From: JAWLCQ01 sp041687095
GTDB taxonomy: Bacteria > Planctomycetota > Phycisphaerae > SM23-33
Length of the DNA stretch: 39,261 nt
Reading direction: 5' to 3'
Assembly (NCBI GenBank): GCA_041687095.1
Contig: JAWLCQ010000029.1
Location: 1 to 39,261, forward strand
Part shown: piece by piece, positions 1 to 6,987 of the stretch
Layout: each line of letters begins with the position of its first letter
Position numbering within the stretch: position 1 is the first letter of the stretch
The notes under the pieces: generated by a model
Database searches by the model: none
What the model was told of the DNA's origin: nothing
Seen by the model: the letters and a program-made list of their open reading frames with translations, nothing else
Position numbers and translations under genes: made by a program

Positions 1-36
1 AGGTCCCCGAGCGCAGCGAGGGGGGTGAGGGGGCGC
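1..36 (+). repeat. Dispersed GC-rich repeat, partial copy at window edge
   Basis: The first bases match the right half of the fuller element at 118-172: AGGTCCCCG, then a variable stretch, then a GGGGGGTGAGGGGGCG tail. Only the right half is present because the window starts inside it. Elements of this layout (a short hairpin followed by a G-rich tail) are dispersed, non-coding repeats in some high-GC genomes. No mobility gene is associated. Confidence 0.5.
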
Positions 37-117
37 CCGGAACGTGAGGACGGCCTGACAGGCAGGGAGCGGCCGGATGGGCTGGTTTCGGCCGGCCAGC
101 CGCGCGGGACCGATACC

Positions 118-172
118 CCTCTCCCCTCGGGGAGAGGTCCCCGCGGAGCGGGGGGTGAGGGGGCGGCGGGGC
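118..172 (+). repeat. Dispersed repeat with perfect 9-bp hairpin
   Basis: A 9-bp perfect inverted repeat (118-126 CCTCTCCCC and 129-137 GGGGAGAGG, 2-nt spacer) is followed by TCCCCGCGGAGCGGGGGG and a TGAGGGGGCGG tail. The tail is shared with the partial copy at 1-36, and the whole has an inverted relative at 266-312. The hairpin could act as a transcription stop or structured RNA element, but no T-run follows it. Function unknown. Confidence 0.6.
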
Positions 173-265
173 ATGGAGTGACGGCTGCATCGCACGGCGA
201 GGTCTCCCGCATGGAAGCGGCCGGTCCGGCCCTCGTTCGCAGCGAGACCGCCCACCACTTCCGGC

Positions 266-312
266 GCCCCCTCATCTGTCGCTGCGCGACATCTTCTCCC
301 CCAGGGGAGAAG
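266..312 (-). repeat. Inverted copy of the same dispersed repeat
   Basis: Read on the minus strand this element has a hairpin (293-301 CTTCTCCCC pairing with 304-312 GGGGAGAAG, 2-nt spacer), then a variable middle, then a TGAGGGGGC tail. That is the same architecture as 118-172 in the opposite orientation. Three copies in 312 bp make this intergenic stretch a cluster of repeats. No ORF here is credible. Confidence 0.55.
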
Positions 313-364
313 GGTTGGGGAGGCCGGCGGGCGGTTGGGTTCGTTCCGCGGGGGGAAAGCGCGA

Positions 365-380
365 TGTTCCACGTGGAACA
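365..380. promoter_or_regulatory. parS: Candidate parS centromere (ParB-binding) site
   Basis: The 16-bp sequence TGTTCCACGTGGAACA is a perfect palindrome, and the symmetry extends to 18 bp (364-381). It has the architecture of the bacterial chromosomal parS site (TGTTnCACGTGnAACA) and matches the C/G variant known from Pseudomonas-type parS. It lies in non-coding DNA downstream of asnB. Chromosomal parS sites usually lie in the origin-proximal part of the chromosome, so this window may be near oriC. No parA/parB gene is visible here. Confidence 0.75.
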
Positions 381-481
381 TGGTTCGGCGACGCTCCCCC
401 ACCCGCCCGGGAGCGATCATCGGCGCAGAGCGGATTGCTGCAGGGCCATTGCAAGGCCGATTCGCCCGGTGCCAGGGGTTC

Positions 482-533
482 GCTGATAGCTGATAGCTGA
501 TAGCTGATAGCTGAAGGCTGAAGGCTGATAGCT
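482..533. repeat. Heptamer tandem repeat (GCTGATA)n
   Basis: Seven consecutive 7-bp units run from 482 to 530, followed by a partial GCT: four GCTGATA, two GCTGAAG and one GCTGATA. The tract ends 11 bp before the asnB stop codon. It is a short-period simple repeat and probably varies in copy number by slippage. It has no coding support. Confidence 0.85.
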
Positions 534-543
534 CGCGAATCCC

Positions 544-2427
544 TCACCCGTCCTGGGCAACGAGCCAGCGGGCGAGGACCAGCAGCGCCCAGAGGTGGTG
601 GCGGTGATCCGCCCGCCCCCGGAGGTGGTCGTTCACGAGGCCGTGCAGCGCCTTGGGCTGGAAGATGCCCCGCGCAAAGAAACCGGGGTCCAGCAGCGTC
701 TCGCGGAGCGTCTCCCGCAGCTCCCCCCGCAGCCAGTCGCCGATCGGCGCGCCGAACCCCTGCTTGGGCCGGGCGAGGATCTCCGGGGGCAGCATGTCCG
801 CGAACGCCTCGCGGAGGGCCGCCTTGCCCCGGCGCGGGCCGATCTTTCGCCCCACCGGCAGCCCCAGCCCCGTCTCCACGACCGCCGGGTCCAGCAGCGG
901 CGCCCGCAGCTCCAGCCCCACCGCCATCGAGGCGATGTCCGATTTGACCAGCAGGTCGTCCGGGAGGTACGTCGCCAGGTCGTGGAGCTGCGCCCGCGTG
1001 CACTCCTGCGGGACCTCCGGCCGCTCGTAGAGCGCGCAGAACCACTCCGCCGGGGCATGGGAGTCGGCGGCGGAGAGGAACTCGGGGGTCAGCAGGTCGG
1101 CGAAGTCGTCCGGGCCGAAGAGCCGACGGAAGATAAAGTACTGGATCGCAGGGGGATACGGCAGCGCGCGGGCGAAGCGGACCAGCCGCCGCCACCGCGA
1201 GCGCTCGTCGTGCGGGGCCACCAGCGCCGCCGCCGCCCCCGCCAGGCGGACGCCGAAGTACCTGACGGCCCGCATCGAACTCGCCAGCTCGATCGCGCGG
1301 TAGCGGTCGTAGCCGCCGAAGGCCTCGTCGCCGCCGTCGCCCGTCAGGGCCACCGTGACGTGCTCCCGCGCCGCGGCGCAGATCCGCACCGTGGGCAGGG
1401 CGCTGGAGTCGGCGAAGGGCTCGTCGTAGAGGCCCACGAGCCCGTCGAGCCCCGCGGCGGGGTCCGGTTCGACGAGGAGTTCGGTGTGCTGCGTCCCGCA
1501 GTGGTCGGCGACGGCGCGGGCCCAGGGCCGCTCGTCGTACCCCGCCTGCGCAAAGCCGGCCGCGAACGTCCGCACGCCCCCCGCCCGCCCCGCCTCGGCG
1601 GCCATGACGGCAACCACGATGGACGAGTCGATGCCGCCGCTCAGCAGCGCGCCCAGGGGCACGTCCGCGGCCATCCGCTCGCGGACGGCCGTCGTGACCG
1701 CCGCCCGGATCCGCTCGTTCTGCTCGCCCACCGTGGCGGGCGGGTCGGCCGGGACGGTGGCCCAGTACGGCTGCGGCTCGGCGGGCGCGTCCTCCAGGAC
1801 CAGGCAGTGGCCGGGCGGGAGCTTGTGGATGCCCTCCCAGGCCGTTCGCGGGGCGGGGATGTACCCCAGGGTGAGGTAGTAGACCAGCGACTGGCGGTCG
1901 ATGGCCCGCCCCACGGCCGGGTGGCGGAGGAGGGCCTTGGCCTCGGAGGCGAAGACGATCCGGTCGCCCGCGAAGGCGTACCACAGGGGCTTCTCGCCGA
2001 GGCGGTCGCGGGCGAGCAGGAGCCGCTGCTCGTGGACGTCGTAGAGGGCGAAGGCGAACATGCCCGTCAGCGCCGGGAGCATCTCCCGCCCGTCGCGGGC
2101 CCAGAGGTGCAGCAGGACCTCGGTGTCGCCCTCCGTGCGGAAGCGGACGCCCTCGCGGGCGAGCGATGCGCGGAGGTGGCGGTAGTTGTAGATCTCGCCG
2201 TTGAACGCCACGGCCGCCGCCCCATTGGGCAGCACCATCGGCTGGTGCGAGCCCGGGGGGTCGATGACGGCCAGGCGGTGGAAGGCCAGGGCGAGCCGCC
2301 CGTCCGGGGAGGCGTAGGCGCCCGACTCATCGGGCCCGCGATGGCGCACCGCCTCCGCCAGGGCCGCAACCCGCGACGGGTCCGCCCTGCCCGCCCCCAG
2401 CACGAACTCTCCGACGAAACCACACAT
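544..2427 (-). CDS. asnB: Asparagine synthetase (glutamine-hydrolysing)
   Basis: Class II glutamine amidotransferase fused to an ATP-dependent synthetase, converting aspartate to asparagine with ammonia released from glutamine in the cytosol. The start gives Met-Cys2-Gly-Phe, with Cys2 as the expected N-terminal nucleophile after Met removal. GEIYNY (about residues 78-83) and RDRLGEKPLWY (140-150) are glutaminase-domain signatures. LLSGGIDSS (261-269) is the PPi-loop of the synthetase domain, and later DGGDEAFGGYDRY is also typical. At 627 aa it is full length. Family members of this size are common both as housekeeping AsnB and in polysaccharide loci that amidate other carboxylates, so the exact substrate is inferred. 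No strong Shine-Dalgarno precedes the ATG. It stands alone; its nearest neighbour starts over 1 kb upstream. Confidence 0.93.
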   Translation of the reverse strand: MCGFVGEFVLGAGRADPSRVAALAEAVRHRGPDESGAYASPDGRLALAFHRLAVIDPPGSHQPMVLPNGAAAVAFNGEIYNYRHLRASLAREGVRFRTEGDTEVLLHLWARDGREMLPALTGMFAFALYDVHEQRLLLARDRLGEKPLWYAFAGDRIVFASEAKALLRHPAVGRAIDRQSLVYYLTLGYIPAPRTAWEGIHKLPPGHCLVLEDAPAEPQPYWATVPADPPATVGEQNERIRAAVTTAVRERMAADVPLGALLSGGIDSSIVVAVMAAEAGRAGGVRTFAAGFAQAGYDERPWARAVADHCGTQHTELLVEPDPAAGLDGLVGLYDEPFADSSALPTVRICAAAREHVTVALTGDGGDEAFGGYDRYRAIELASSMRAVRYFGVRLAGAAAALVAPHDERSRWRRLVRFARALPYPPAIQYFIFRRLFGPDDFADLLTPEFLSAADSHAPAEWFCALYERPEVPQECTRAQLHDLATYLPDDLLVKSDIASMAVGLELRAPLLDPAVVETGLGLPVGRKIGPRRGKAALREAFADMLPPEILARPKQGFGAPIGDWLRGELRETLRETLLDPGFFARGIFQPKALHGLVNDHLRGRADHRHHLWALLVLARWLVAQDG

Positions 2428-2606
2428 GCGTCAGCGTATTCTACCGGCGAGCGGCGGCGTCCGGGAGGCGAGCCCTGCGGAGGGCAGTTAGGTAGCTATA
2501 CAACAAAGGCACACGCAAGTATTATTGGTCACGGCAGGGGTCACGCTTCGGGGGGCTCGCAGGGCGTCGCCACGGGGACCCACGGAAGCAACTCCCGACG
2601 CCGAGG

Positions 2607-3446
2607 CTACTTCTGTTCCGCGTCTGCCTTGCGGAAGGCCTCGGCGAAGCGGCGGTTCTCGCTCCGCGACAGCACCTCCTCGAACTCCGCCGCCTGCAGC
2701 CAGACCACCTCGGTGTTGGCGTACGACACGACCCGGCCGACGGAGGTATCCTCGTGAGATAACTCCGCCCCGCGGAGGATGGGGGTCTCGTTATCGCGGA
2801 CGAGGGGGGTTCGGGGGAGGATGAAGTAGCCCACGCTCCGTCGCGGTTCGCGGTCGGCGGGGCTGCGGAGGAAGTCCTTCGACAGCAGGCCATCGGCCAC
2901 CAGGTCCTCGAGGGTGTCGGGGGGCATGGCGTGGCGGCCGATGTAGATCTGGATCGACTGCTCGATGCTCGCCAGGCGGTCCCGCGAGAGGCTGCGGCGG
3001 ACCTGCTGGAGGTACATCGGCCGGGCGGGCAGGAAGATGCCCGCCCCCACGCCGCCCCCGAAGAGCAGCAGCGCCGCCAGCACGATCGCCCCGCGGCCGA
3101 AGACCTGCCGGGGCGAGATCGCGTACAGGGCGTAGAGGACGATGAGGAACATGCCCGCCCCCGCCACGCCCCCGACGAGGAGCCCGGGGACCGTGAGCTT
3201 CGCATCCAGCCACGTGCCGATGGACTTGAAGAGCATGAGGCACGCCCCGACCGCGAACAGCCCCGCCCCGCCGCCCAGAAGGCTCGCCAGGATGCCGCGC
3301 CCCAGCCCGCGCTGCTGGCGCGACACGTGGGGGGAGTAGAGGCGGTGGATCAGGTAGCCTCCCCCGATCAGCCACCCGACGACCAGCAAGGCGAACAGCG
3401 GCAACTGCCACTGCGGCCACTGCAGATACGGCTTCAGTGCGCCCAC
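2607..3446 (-). CDS. Multi-pass membrane protein with pseudopilin-like C-terminal domain
   Basis: Function unknown. The 279-aa protein starts with GTG at 3446, chosen because GGAAAGG lies about 8 bases upstream; an in-frame GTG at 3452 is the alternative. A longer reading to 3686 would run into the repeat array and is unlikely. Four hydrophobic segments fill the first half (LFALLVVGWLIGG, ILASLLGGGAGLFAVGA, LLVGGVAGAGMFLIVLYAL, IVLAALLLFGGGVGAGIFL). The soluble tail contains SIQIYIGRHAMPPDTLEDL followed by a short loop and LRSPAD. This is the arrangement seen in type II secretion pseudopilin (GspG-like) globular domains, where a residue string is followed by a P-D-L-xx-L element. The prepilin peptidase motif is absent, so this is not a normal pseudopilin. 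Confidence 0.7.
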   Translation of the reverse strand: MGALKPYLQWPQWQLPLFALLVVGWLIGGGYLIHRLYSPHVSRQQRGLGRGILASLLGGGAGLFAVGACLMLFKSIGTWLDAKLTVPGLLVGGVAGAGMFLIVLYALYAISPRQVFGRGAIVLAALLLFGGGVGAGIFLPARPMYLQQVRRSLSRDRLASIEQSIQIYIGRHAMPPDTLEDLVADGLLSKDFLRSPADREPRRSVGYFILPRTPLVRDNETPILRGAELSHEDTSVGRVVSYANTEVVWLQAAEFEEVLSRSENRRFAEAFRKADAEQK

Positions 3447-3623
3447 GTGCACGTCCTTTCCGATTTCCGGGCAGCGGGCGGCGTTGCCCGCGAGTGCCCC
3501 TAGCTTACGATGTTTGCGGGGGCAATACAACCGGATCGCCCGGGGCTCGCAGGCCTCGGGGTGTGGCCGGTTCCTGGCGGGACCGCGACGAGTCCTCGCA
3601 CCCGCTGGAGGCGGGCCAAATTC

Positions 3624-3688
3624 AAGACTCGAAATCCGAAACCCGAAATCCGAAACGAATCCGAAAGGGAAAATACGAAATCCCAAAC
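3624..3688 (-). repeat. Inverted copy of the tandem-repeat core
   Basis: The plus strand reads as repeated CGAAATCCGAAA/CGAAACCCGAAA motifs. Its reverse complement (GTTTGGGATTTCG ... TTCGGATTTCGAGTC) matches the core of the 128-bp units that follow in opposite orientation. The arm is divergent but clearly related. Together with the direct copies it could form a long stem if transcribed. Confidence 0.65.
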
Positions 3689-3692
3689 CGCT

Positions 3693-4185
3693 GCGCCCCG
3701 TGCGCCCCTCGGAATGCCGGAGAGCCCTGGGCGCCGGAGGACCCGTTTGGGATTTCGAGTTTGGTGNNNNNNNNNNNNNNNNNNNNNNNNNNNNNNNNNN
3801 NNNNNNNNNNNNNNNNNNNNNNNNNNNNNNNNNNNNNNNNNNNNNNNNNNNNNNNNNNNNNNNNNNCTTCGGATTTGTTTCGAGTTTCGGATTTCGTGCT
3901 TCGGATTTGGAGTCCCAGATCCGCCCCGTGCGTGCCTCGGAGTGCCGGAGAGCCCTGGGCGCCGGAGGACCCGTTTGGGATTTCGAGTTTGGTGCTTCGG
4001 ATTTGTTTCGAGTTTCGGATTTCGTGCTTCGGATTTGGAGTCCCAGATCCGCCCCGTGCGTGCCTCGGAGTGCCGGAGAGCCCTGGGCGCCGGGGGATCC
4101 GTTTGGGATTTCGAGTTTGGTGCTTCGGATTTGTTTCGAGTTTCGGATTTCGTGCTTCGGATTTGGAGCCCCAGATCCGCCCCGT
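3693..4185 (+). repeat. 128-bp tandem repeat array containing an assembly gap
   Basis: Unit 1 (3867-3994) and unit 2 (3995-4122) are 128 bp each and differ at two positions near GGAGGACCCG versus GGGGGATCCG. A third copy is partial (4123-4185). A partial leading copy ends at 3766, immediately before the N run. Each unit contains an AT-richer core made of GGATTT/TTCGG/GATTTCG words and a GC-rich block. The sequence before the gap (ends TTTGGTG) and after it (begins CTTCGGATT) are exactly adjacent in the unit. The gap is therefore a repeat-collapse break with unknown copy number. There is no gene in 3447-4234. Confidence 0.92.
3767..3866. other. Assembly gap (100 N)
   Basis: Exactly 100 undetermined bases, the conventional placeholder length for a gap of unknown size. 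It falls inside the 128-bp tandem repeat, which explains why the assembler stopped. The true distance across this point is not known. Confidence 0.99.
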
Positions 4186-4234
4186 CGGCGTAGAATCGCC
4201 GCACGAACGCCCCCAGCCCCAGGAGATTCGCGAC

Positions 4235-4717
4235 ATGCCCGAGACCGAACCGACGATCCGCACGCTGCAGGACCTCTTCGCCGCCCAGGCCGCCCTCAAC
4301 CGCCGCGCCGGGTTCGACACCCACGCCCTCGGGTCCGCCCTCGCCGCCGCCGAGGCCGCCGCCGCCCTGCCCGACACCGGCGGGCCGCGCCTCGAGGTCG
4401 GCCGGGCCCTCAAGAACTACCTCGACGCCCTCGCCTCCGAGACCCACGAGCTGCTCGACTGCCTGAGCTGGAAGCACTGGTATCGCGAGGCCAAGGAGGG
4501 CCGCCAGTACGAACTCCGCGACGTCCAGAACGCCCGCGTCGAGGCCGTCGACCTGCTGTTCTTCTGGGTCAGCATCTGCCAGCTCCTGGGCCTGTCGGCC
4601 GACGACGTCTTCCGCCTCTACGCCGCGAAGCTCGCCATCAACCACCGCCGCCAGGACGAGAACCGCACGCAGCAGGAACACGCGGACCACGAGGACGAGA
4701 ACCGCGACGTCCTGTGA
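4235..4717 (+). CDS. All-alpha NTP pyrophosphatase, dimeric dUTPase-like
   Basis: A 160-aa protein likely to hydrolyse dUTP or another (d)NTP to the monophosphate and pyrophosphate, as a housekeeping cytosolic enzyme. The metal-binding pattern of the all-alpha NTP-PPase superfamily is visible: ETHELLDCLSWKHWY supplies the ExxE pair on one helix, and NARVEAVDLLFFW supplies the ExxxD on a second helix. The basic C-terminal helix (LYAAKLAINHRRQ) is also typical of dimeric dUTPases. The ATG at 4235 has AGGAG at 4221-4225, giving good spacing. The last 20 residues are an acidic/polar tail rich in E, D, N and H. It is transcribed away from the repeat array and has no obvious operon partner. Confidence 0.8.
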   Translation: MPETEPTIRTLQDLFAAQAALNRRAGFDTHALGSALAAAEAAAALPDTGGPRLEVGRALKNYLDALASETHELLDCLSWKHWYREAKEGRQYELRDVQNARVEAVDLLFFWVSICQLLGLSADDVFRLYAAKLAINHRRQDENRTQQEHADHEDENRDVL

Positions 4718-4857
4718 CCGATCCCTTCGGGAGGGAGCGGGGACGGGAGAGGCACCAGGGAATAGGGGCGCGCCTGGCCCTTCCGTCCTCCGGGGCCGCA
4801 TCCCGCCCCAGCCCACCGACCACCGCGACGGCCTGAACGATGCGGGTTAACCCCTTA

Positions 4858-5535
4858 CTATGGCGAGGGGAGCTTGGCCTTGACCTCATTGACAAAGGCA
4901 TCGATGCCCTTGTCCAGTGTGTTGACCCATTGCCGGTGACCGGCGCCTCCGGACCGTTCCACGGCAATGCTGCGAACCAGTTCGCCGTCGGCAAATGGTC
5001 CGATGTTCCCGGTGATCTGCACGGCCGTCTCCTGCTCAAGCTTGATCGTCCAGAAACCTATTGTGGTCCATGCCCAGAACCTTTGAATCTCGGCCCGGAT
5101 TGGCGTCGCGTTCCCGGCGGCGGGGGCTTCCACCACGCGATACCCGGATTCGCGGAAGGCGCGGGTCAGCGCTTCTCTGACCACATCCGAGACGGCCCGC
5201 TCCTCGGGGAGCACGATGTCTCCCATCGCCATGCCATAACTGTTCCGTTTCCGAGCGATGGCTCGTGAGGTGAGGGACCGATCATCTATCTCGTTGTTCT
5301 TCAGGGATGGGATCGACGGATCGTCGGGGGATGCCTCGAACTTCCGGCTGTCGGTTACTTCGATGATCACGACCGCCGGACCCGACGGCGGATTCTCCGG
5401 GGCCGTCACCCGATAGTCGATCGTCCCACGATTCAACGCGCATCCCCCCGCCAAGGGGGCCAAGCACATGACCGCGACAATGCCGCTGCCTCTCACGACC
5501 CACCTTCTGCTCTGCCGTTCCTTGTTCACAAGCAT
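4858..5535 (-). CDS. Putative outer-membrane-type lipoprotein of unknown function
   Basis: A 225-aa protein with a positively charged N-terminus, a hydrophobic stretch and the lipobox LAGGC, so it is very likely lipid-modified and exported. The mature part has alternating beta/alpha character (AVVIIEVTDSRKF, VSDVVREALTRAFRESGYRVV, IKLEQETAVQITGNIG). This loosely resembles the YajG-like or LPS-assembly-associated lipoproteins that start with a strand carrying a DxR motif and include a paired helix. That resemblance is weak and the role is not assigned. The ATG at 5535 is preceded by GGGAAGGGAA, a good ribosome binding site. It appears monocistronic. Confidence 0.8.
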   Translation of the reverse strand: MLVNKERQSRRWVVRGSGIVAVMCLAPLAGGCALNRGTIDYRVTAPENPPSGPAVVIIEVTDSRKFEASPDDPSIPSLKNNEIDDRSLTSRAIARKRNSYGMAMGDIVLPEERAVSDVVREALTRAFRESGYRVVEAPAAGNATPIRAEIQRFWAWTTIGFWTIKLEQETAVQITGNIGPFADGELVRSIAVERSGGAGHRQWVNTLDKGIDAFVNEVKAKLPSP

Positions 5536-5878
5536 TTCCCTTCCCTATTGTCCCGCCCGTGACGGGCATCTGAAATGAAGCGGCCGTTGCGGCTCGATCC
5601 GACGTCTCGAGCCTCATTTCCCCAACGGACCGCGTTTCCGGTGCGGCGAGTCTAGGGCACCGGTCGACGGAACACAATCGCGAACGCCAGGCATTTCGGA
5701 TCGCATCGCCGCCTCTGCAACCCTGACACTCGCCTGCCCCTGGCCAGCAGCATGCCGGATCACGGGCACGACCGATCCTGCAGAAGTCGGCCTGCGGGTT
5801 CCGGTGGCTCGCGACAAGCGGTCCCCGACGAGGGGCGGCGGTGGGGCGGAAGCCTTGAACTCCCGCGCACGACGGTCA
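5536..5878. other. Intergenic stretch without a recognised feature
   Basis: This 343-bp gap separates the esterase stop from the upstream side of the lipoprotein gene, so it should contain the lipoprotein promoter. No convincing ORF, hairpin with T-run, or repeat longer than a few bases was found. A CCCCGACGAGGGGCGG segment near 5826 only loosely recalls the dispersed repeat at 1-172. Confidence 0.5.
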
Positions 5879-6880
5879 TCACGGCATGGGAGAACTCGCC
5901 TGCGCCGGAGCGTCCGCAGCATGTTCCTGGAAGAAGCGCCAGATCGCCTCGGTGGCATCCCAGTTGGCGAGGCTGGCTTTGCCGTCGTGCCTGTTGCCGC
6001 CGGGTCCGGGCCAGGCATGGCCCCAGTCCCTGACGACGTACGCCAGGAGGTGAGCGCGGTGGGTGGTTCCCCGGTACTCGTAACGGATGACACGTTCGCC
6101 CGCGATGACGGTCGTGTCGACGAGCGTGGCTTCGCTACGCTGCCGCCAGTGCTCGACGGACTCGGCAAAGGACAGATCGACCCGTCGGGACAAGAGCCTG
6201 TTCTCTGGCCTCCCCCCCCGGAAGGGGACGATCCGGTCCTGGTCACCATGGACCATCACGAACGGAATCGGCCGGTTGGGCCGGGCGGGCAGCCTGACGT
6301 CACACCACGGGTAGGGTCGTCCGCCCGCAGTTCCGGCGACGGACGCCGCGGCCGCGATCGGCAGATCGAGTTCCCCGACGAGACGGTGGACCAGCATTGC
6401 CCCATTGGAGTGCCCAACCAGGAAAATGCGTGTGGCATCCACCGGCAGGCGGCCGCAGACGTCCTCGATCACCCTTCGCACGAACAGCGAATCATGCCAA
6501 TCGGCCATGTACGCCATCCCGACCCCGTGAACGGCATTCCAGTGCCGCAACCGTCCGAAGAGGTCCCTTCCGGCCGGATACGCGACGATGAAGCCCTCGC
6601 GGTCGGCGAGGGTGCTAAACCGTGATTGGTGCTCGAACAGAGCGGGGCTGGCAAACGCCCCGTGCAGCGCGATCAGGAGCGGCTTGGGTTCGCGACGATT
6701 CCATCCAGTCGGAGTGTGCAGCAGGTAACTACGCCCAACGCCTTCGACGCAGAGGGCGATCGATGCGCTGTTGGGCAAGGGTTTCATTCCTGGTGGGGTC
6801 GGCACCCCGCACCCGCCGAGAAGCCCCATCATCGCCCAGCCTCCCACGCCTGCCAGGTATAGAGCGGATATCTTCAACAT
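5879..6880 (-). CDS. Lipid-anchored alpha/beta-hydrolase esterase (PHB depolymerase/feruloyl esterase-like)
   Basis: A 333-aa secreted hydrolase. The N-terminus is a lipoprotein signal ending LLGGC (Cys24). The mature region follows the LpqC/esterase-PHB pattern: ALHGAFASPALFE carries the oxyanion HG motif (about 72-74), GHSNGA carries the nucleophile Ser158, HGDQDRIVPF carries a likely acidic residue, and WGHAWPGPGG carries the catalytic His. The family hydrolyses esters such as polyhydroxybutyrate, feruloyl or acetyl groups on polysaccharides; the substrate here cannot be told. It is transcribed divergently from the radical SAM gene at 6988, with 107 bp between the starts. A link to the biosynthetic cluster is possible but not supported by co-transcription. 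Confidence 0.85.
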   Translation of the reverse strand: MLKISALYLAGVGGWAMMGLLGGCGVPTPPGMKPLPNSASIALCVEGVGRSYLLHTPTGWNRREPKPLLIALHGAFASPALFEHQSRFSTLADREGFIVAYPAGRDLFGRLRHWNAVHGVGMAYMADWHDSLFVRRVIEDVCGRLPVDATRIFLVGHSNGAMLVHRLVGELDLPIAAAASVAGTAGGRPYPWCDVRLPARPNRPIPFVMVHGDQDRIVPFRGGRPENRLLSRRVDLSFAESVEHWRQRSEATLVDTTVIAGERVIRYEYRGTTHRAHLLAYVVRDWGHAWPGPGGNRHDGKASLANWDATEAIWRFFQEHAADAPAQASSPMP

Positions 6881-6987
6881 GGTTCCTTCCTGGTCATTCT
6901 ATGTCGGCAGGCCGAGAGGCCCCGGGGTTTCCGCATGCCGCGCACCGAGTCGATAGGCACTTGCTCCGGTGGGTTGGAACCGCCATA
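6881..6987. promoter_or_regulatory. Divergent promoter region, esterase / radical SAM
   Basis: A 107-bp spacer between two divergent starts must hold both upstream control regions. GGAAGGAA sits just upstream of the leftward ATG at 6880 and can serve as its ribosome binding site. No clear -35/-10 pair or operator palindrome could be assigned by eye. Confidence 0.45.

Noticed and set aside
25..486. Forward open frame in the repeat island
   Set aside because: It crosses the hairpin repeats and the parS-like palindrome, has no family-like segment and no ribosome binding site.
272..1984. Long open frame overlapping asnB
   Set aside because: It is a shifted frame of asnB, rich in Arg/Gly/Ala/Pro as expected of GC-rich shadow frames, and it continues into the repeats.
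3624..4185. CRISPR array
   Set aside because: Units are 128 bp and directly abutting, with no unique spacers and no cas genes. It is a tandem repeat.
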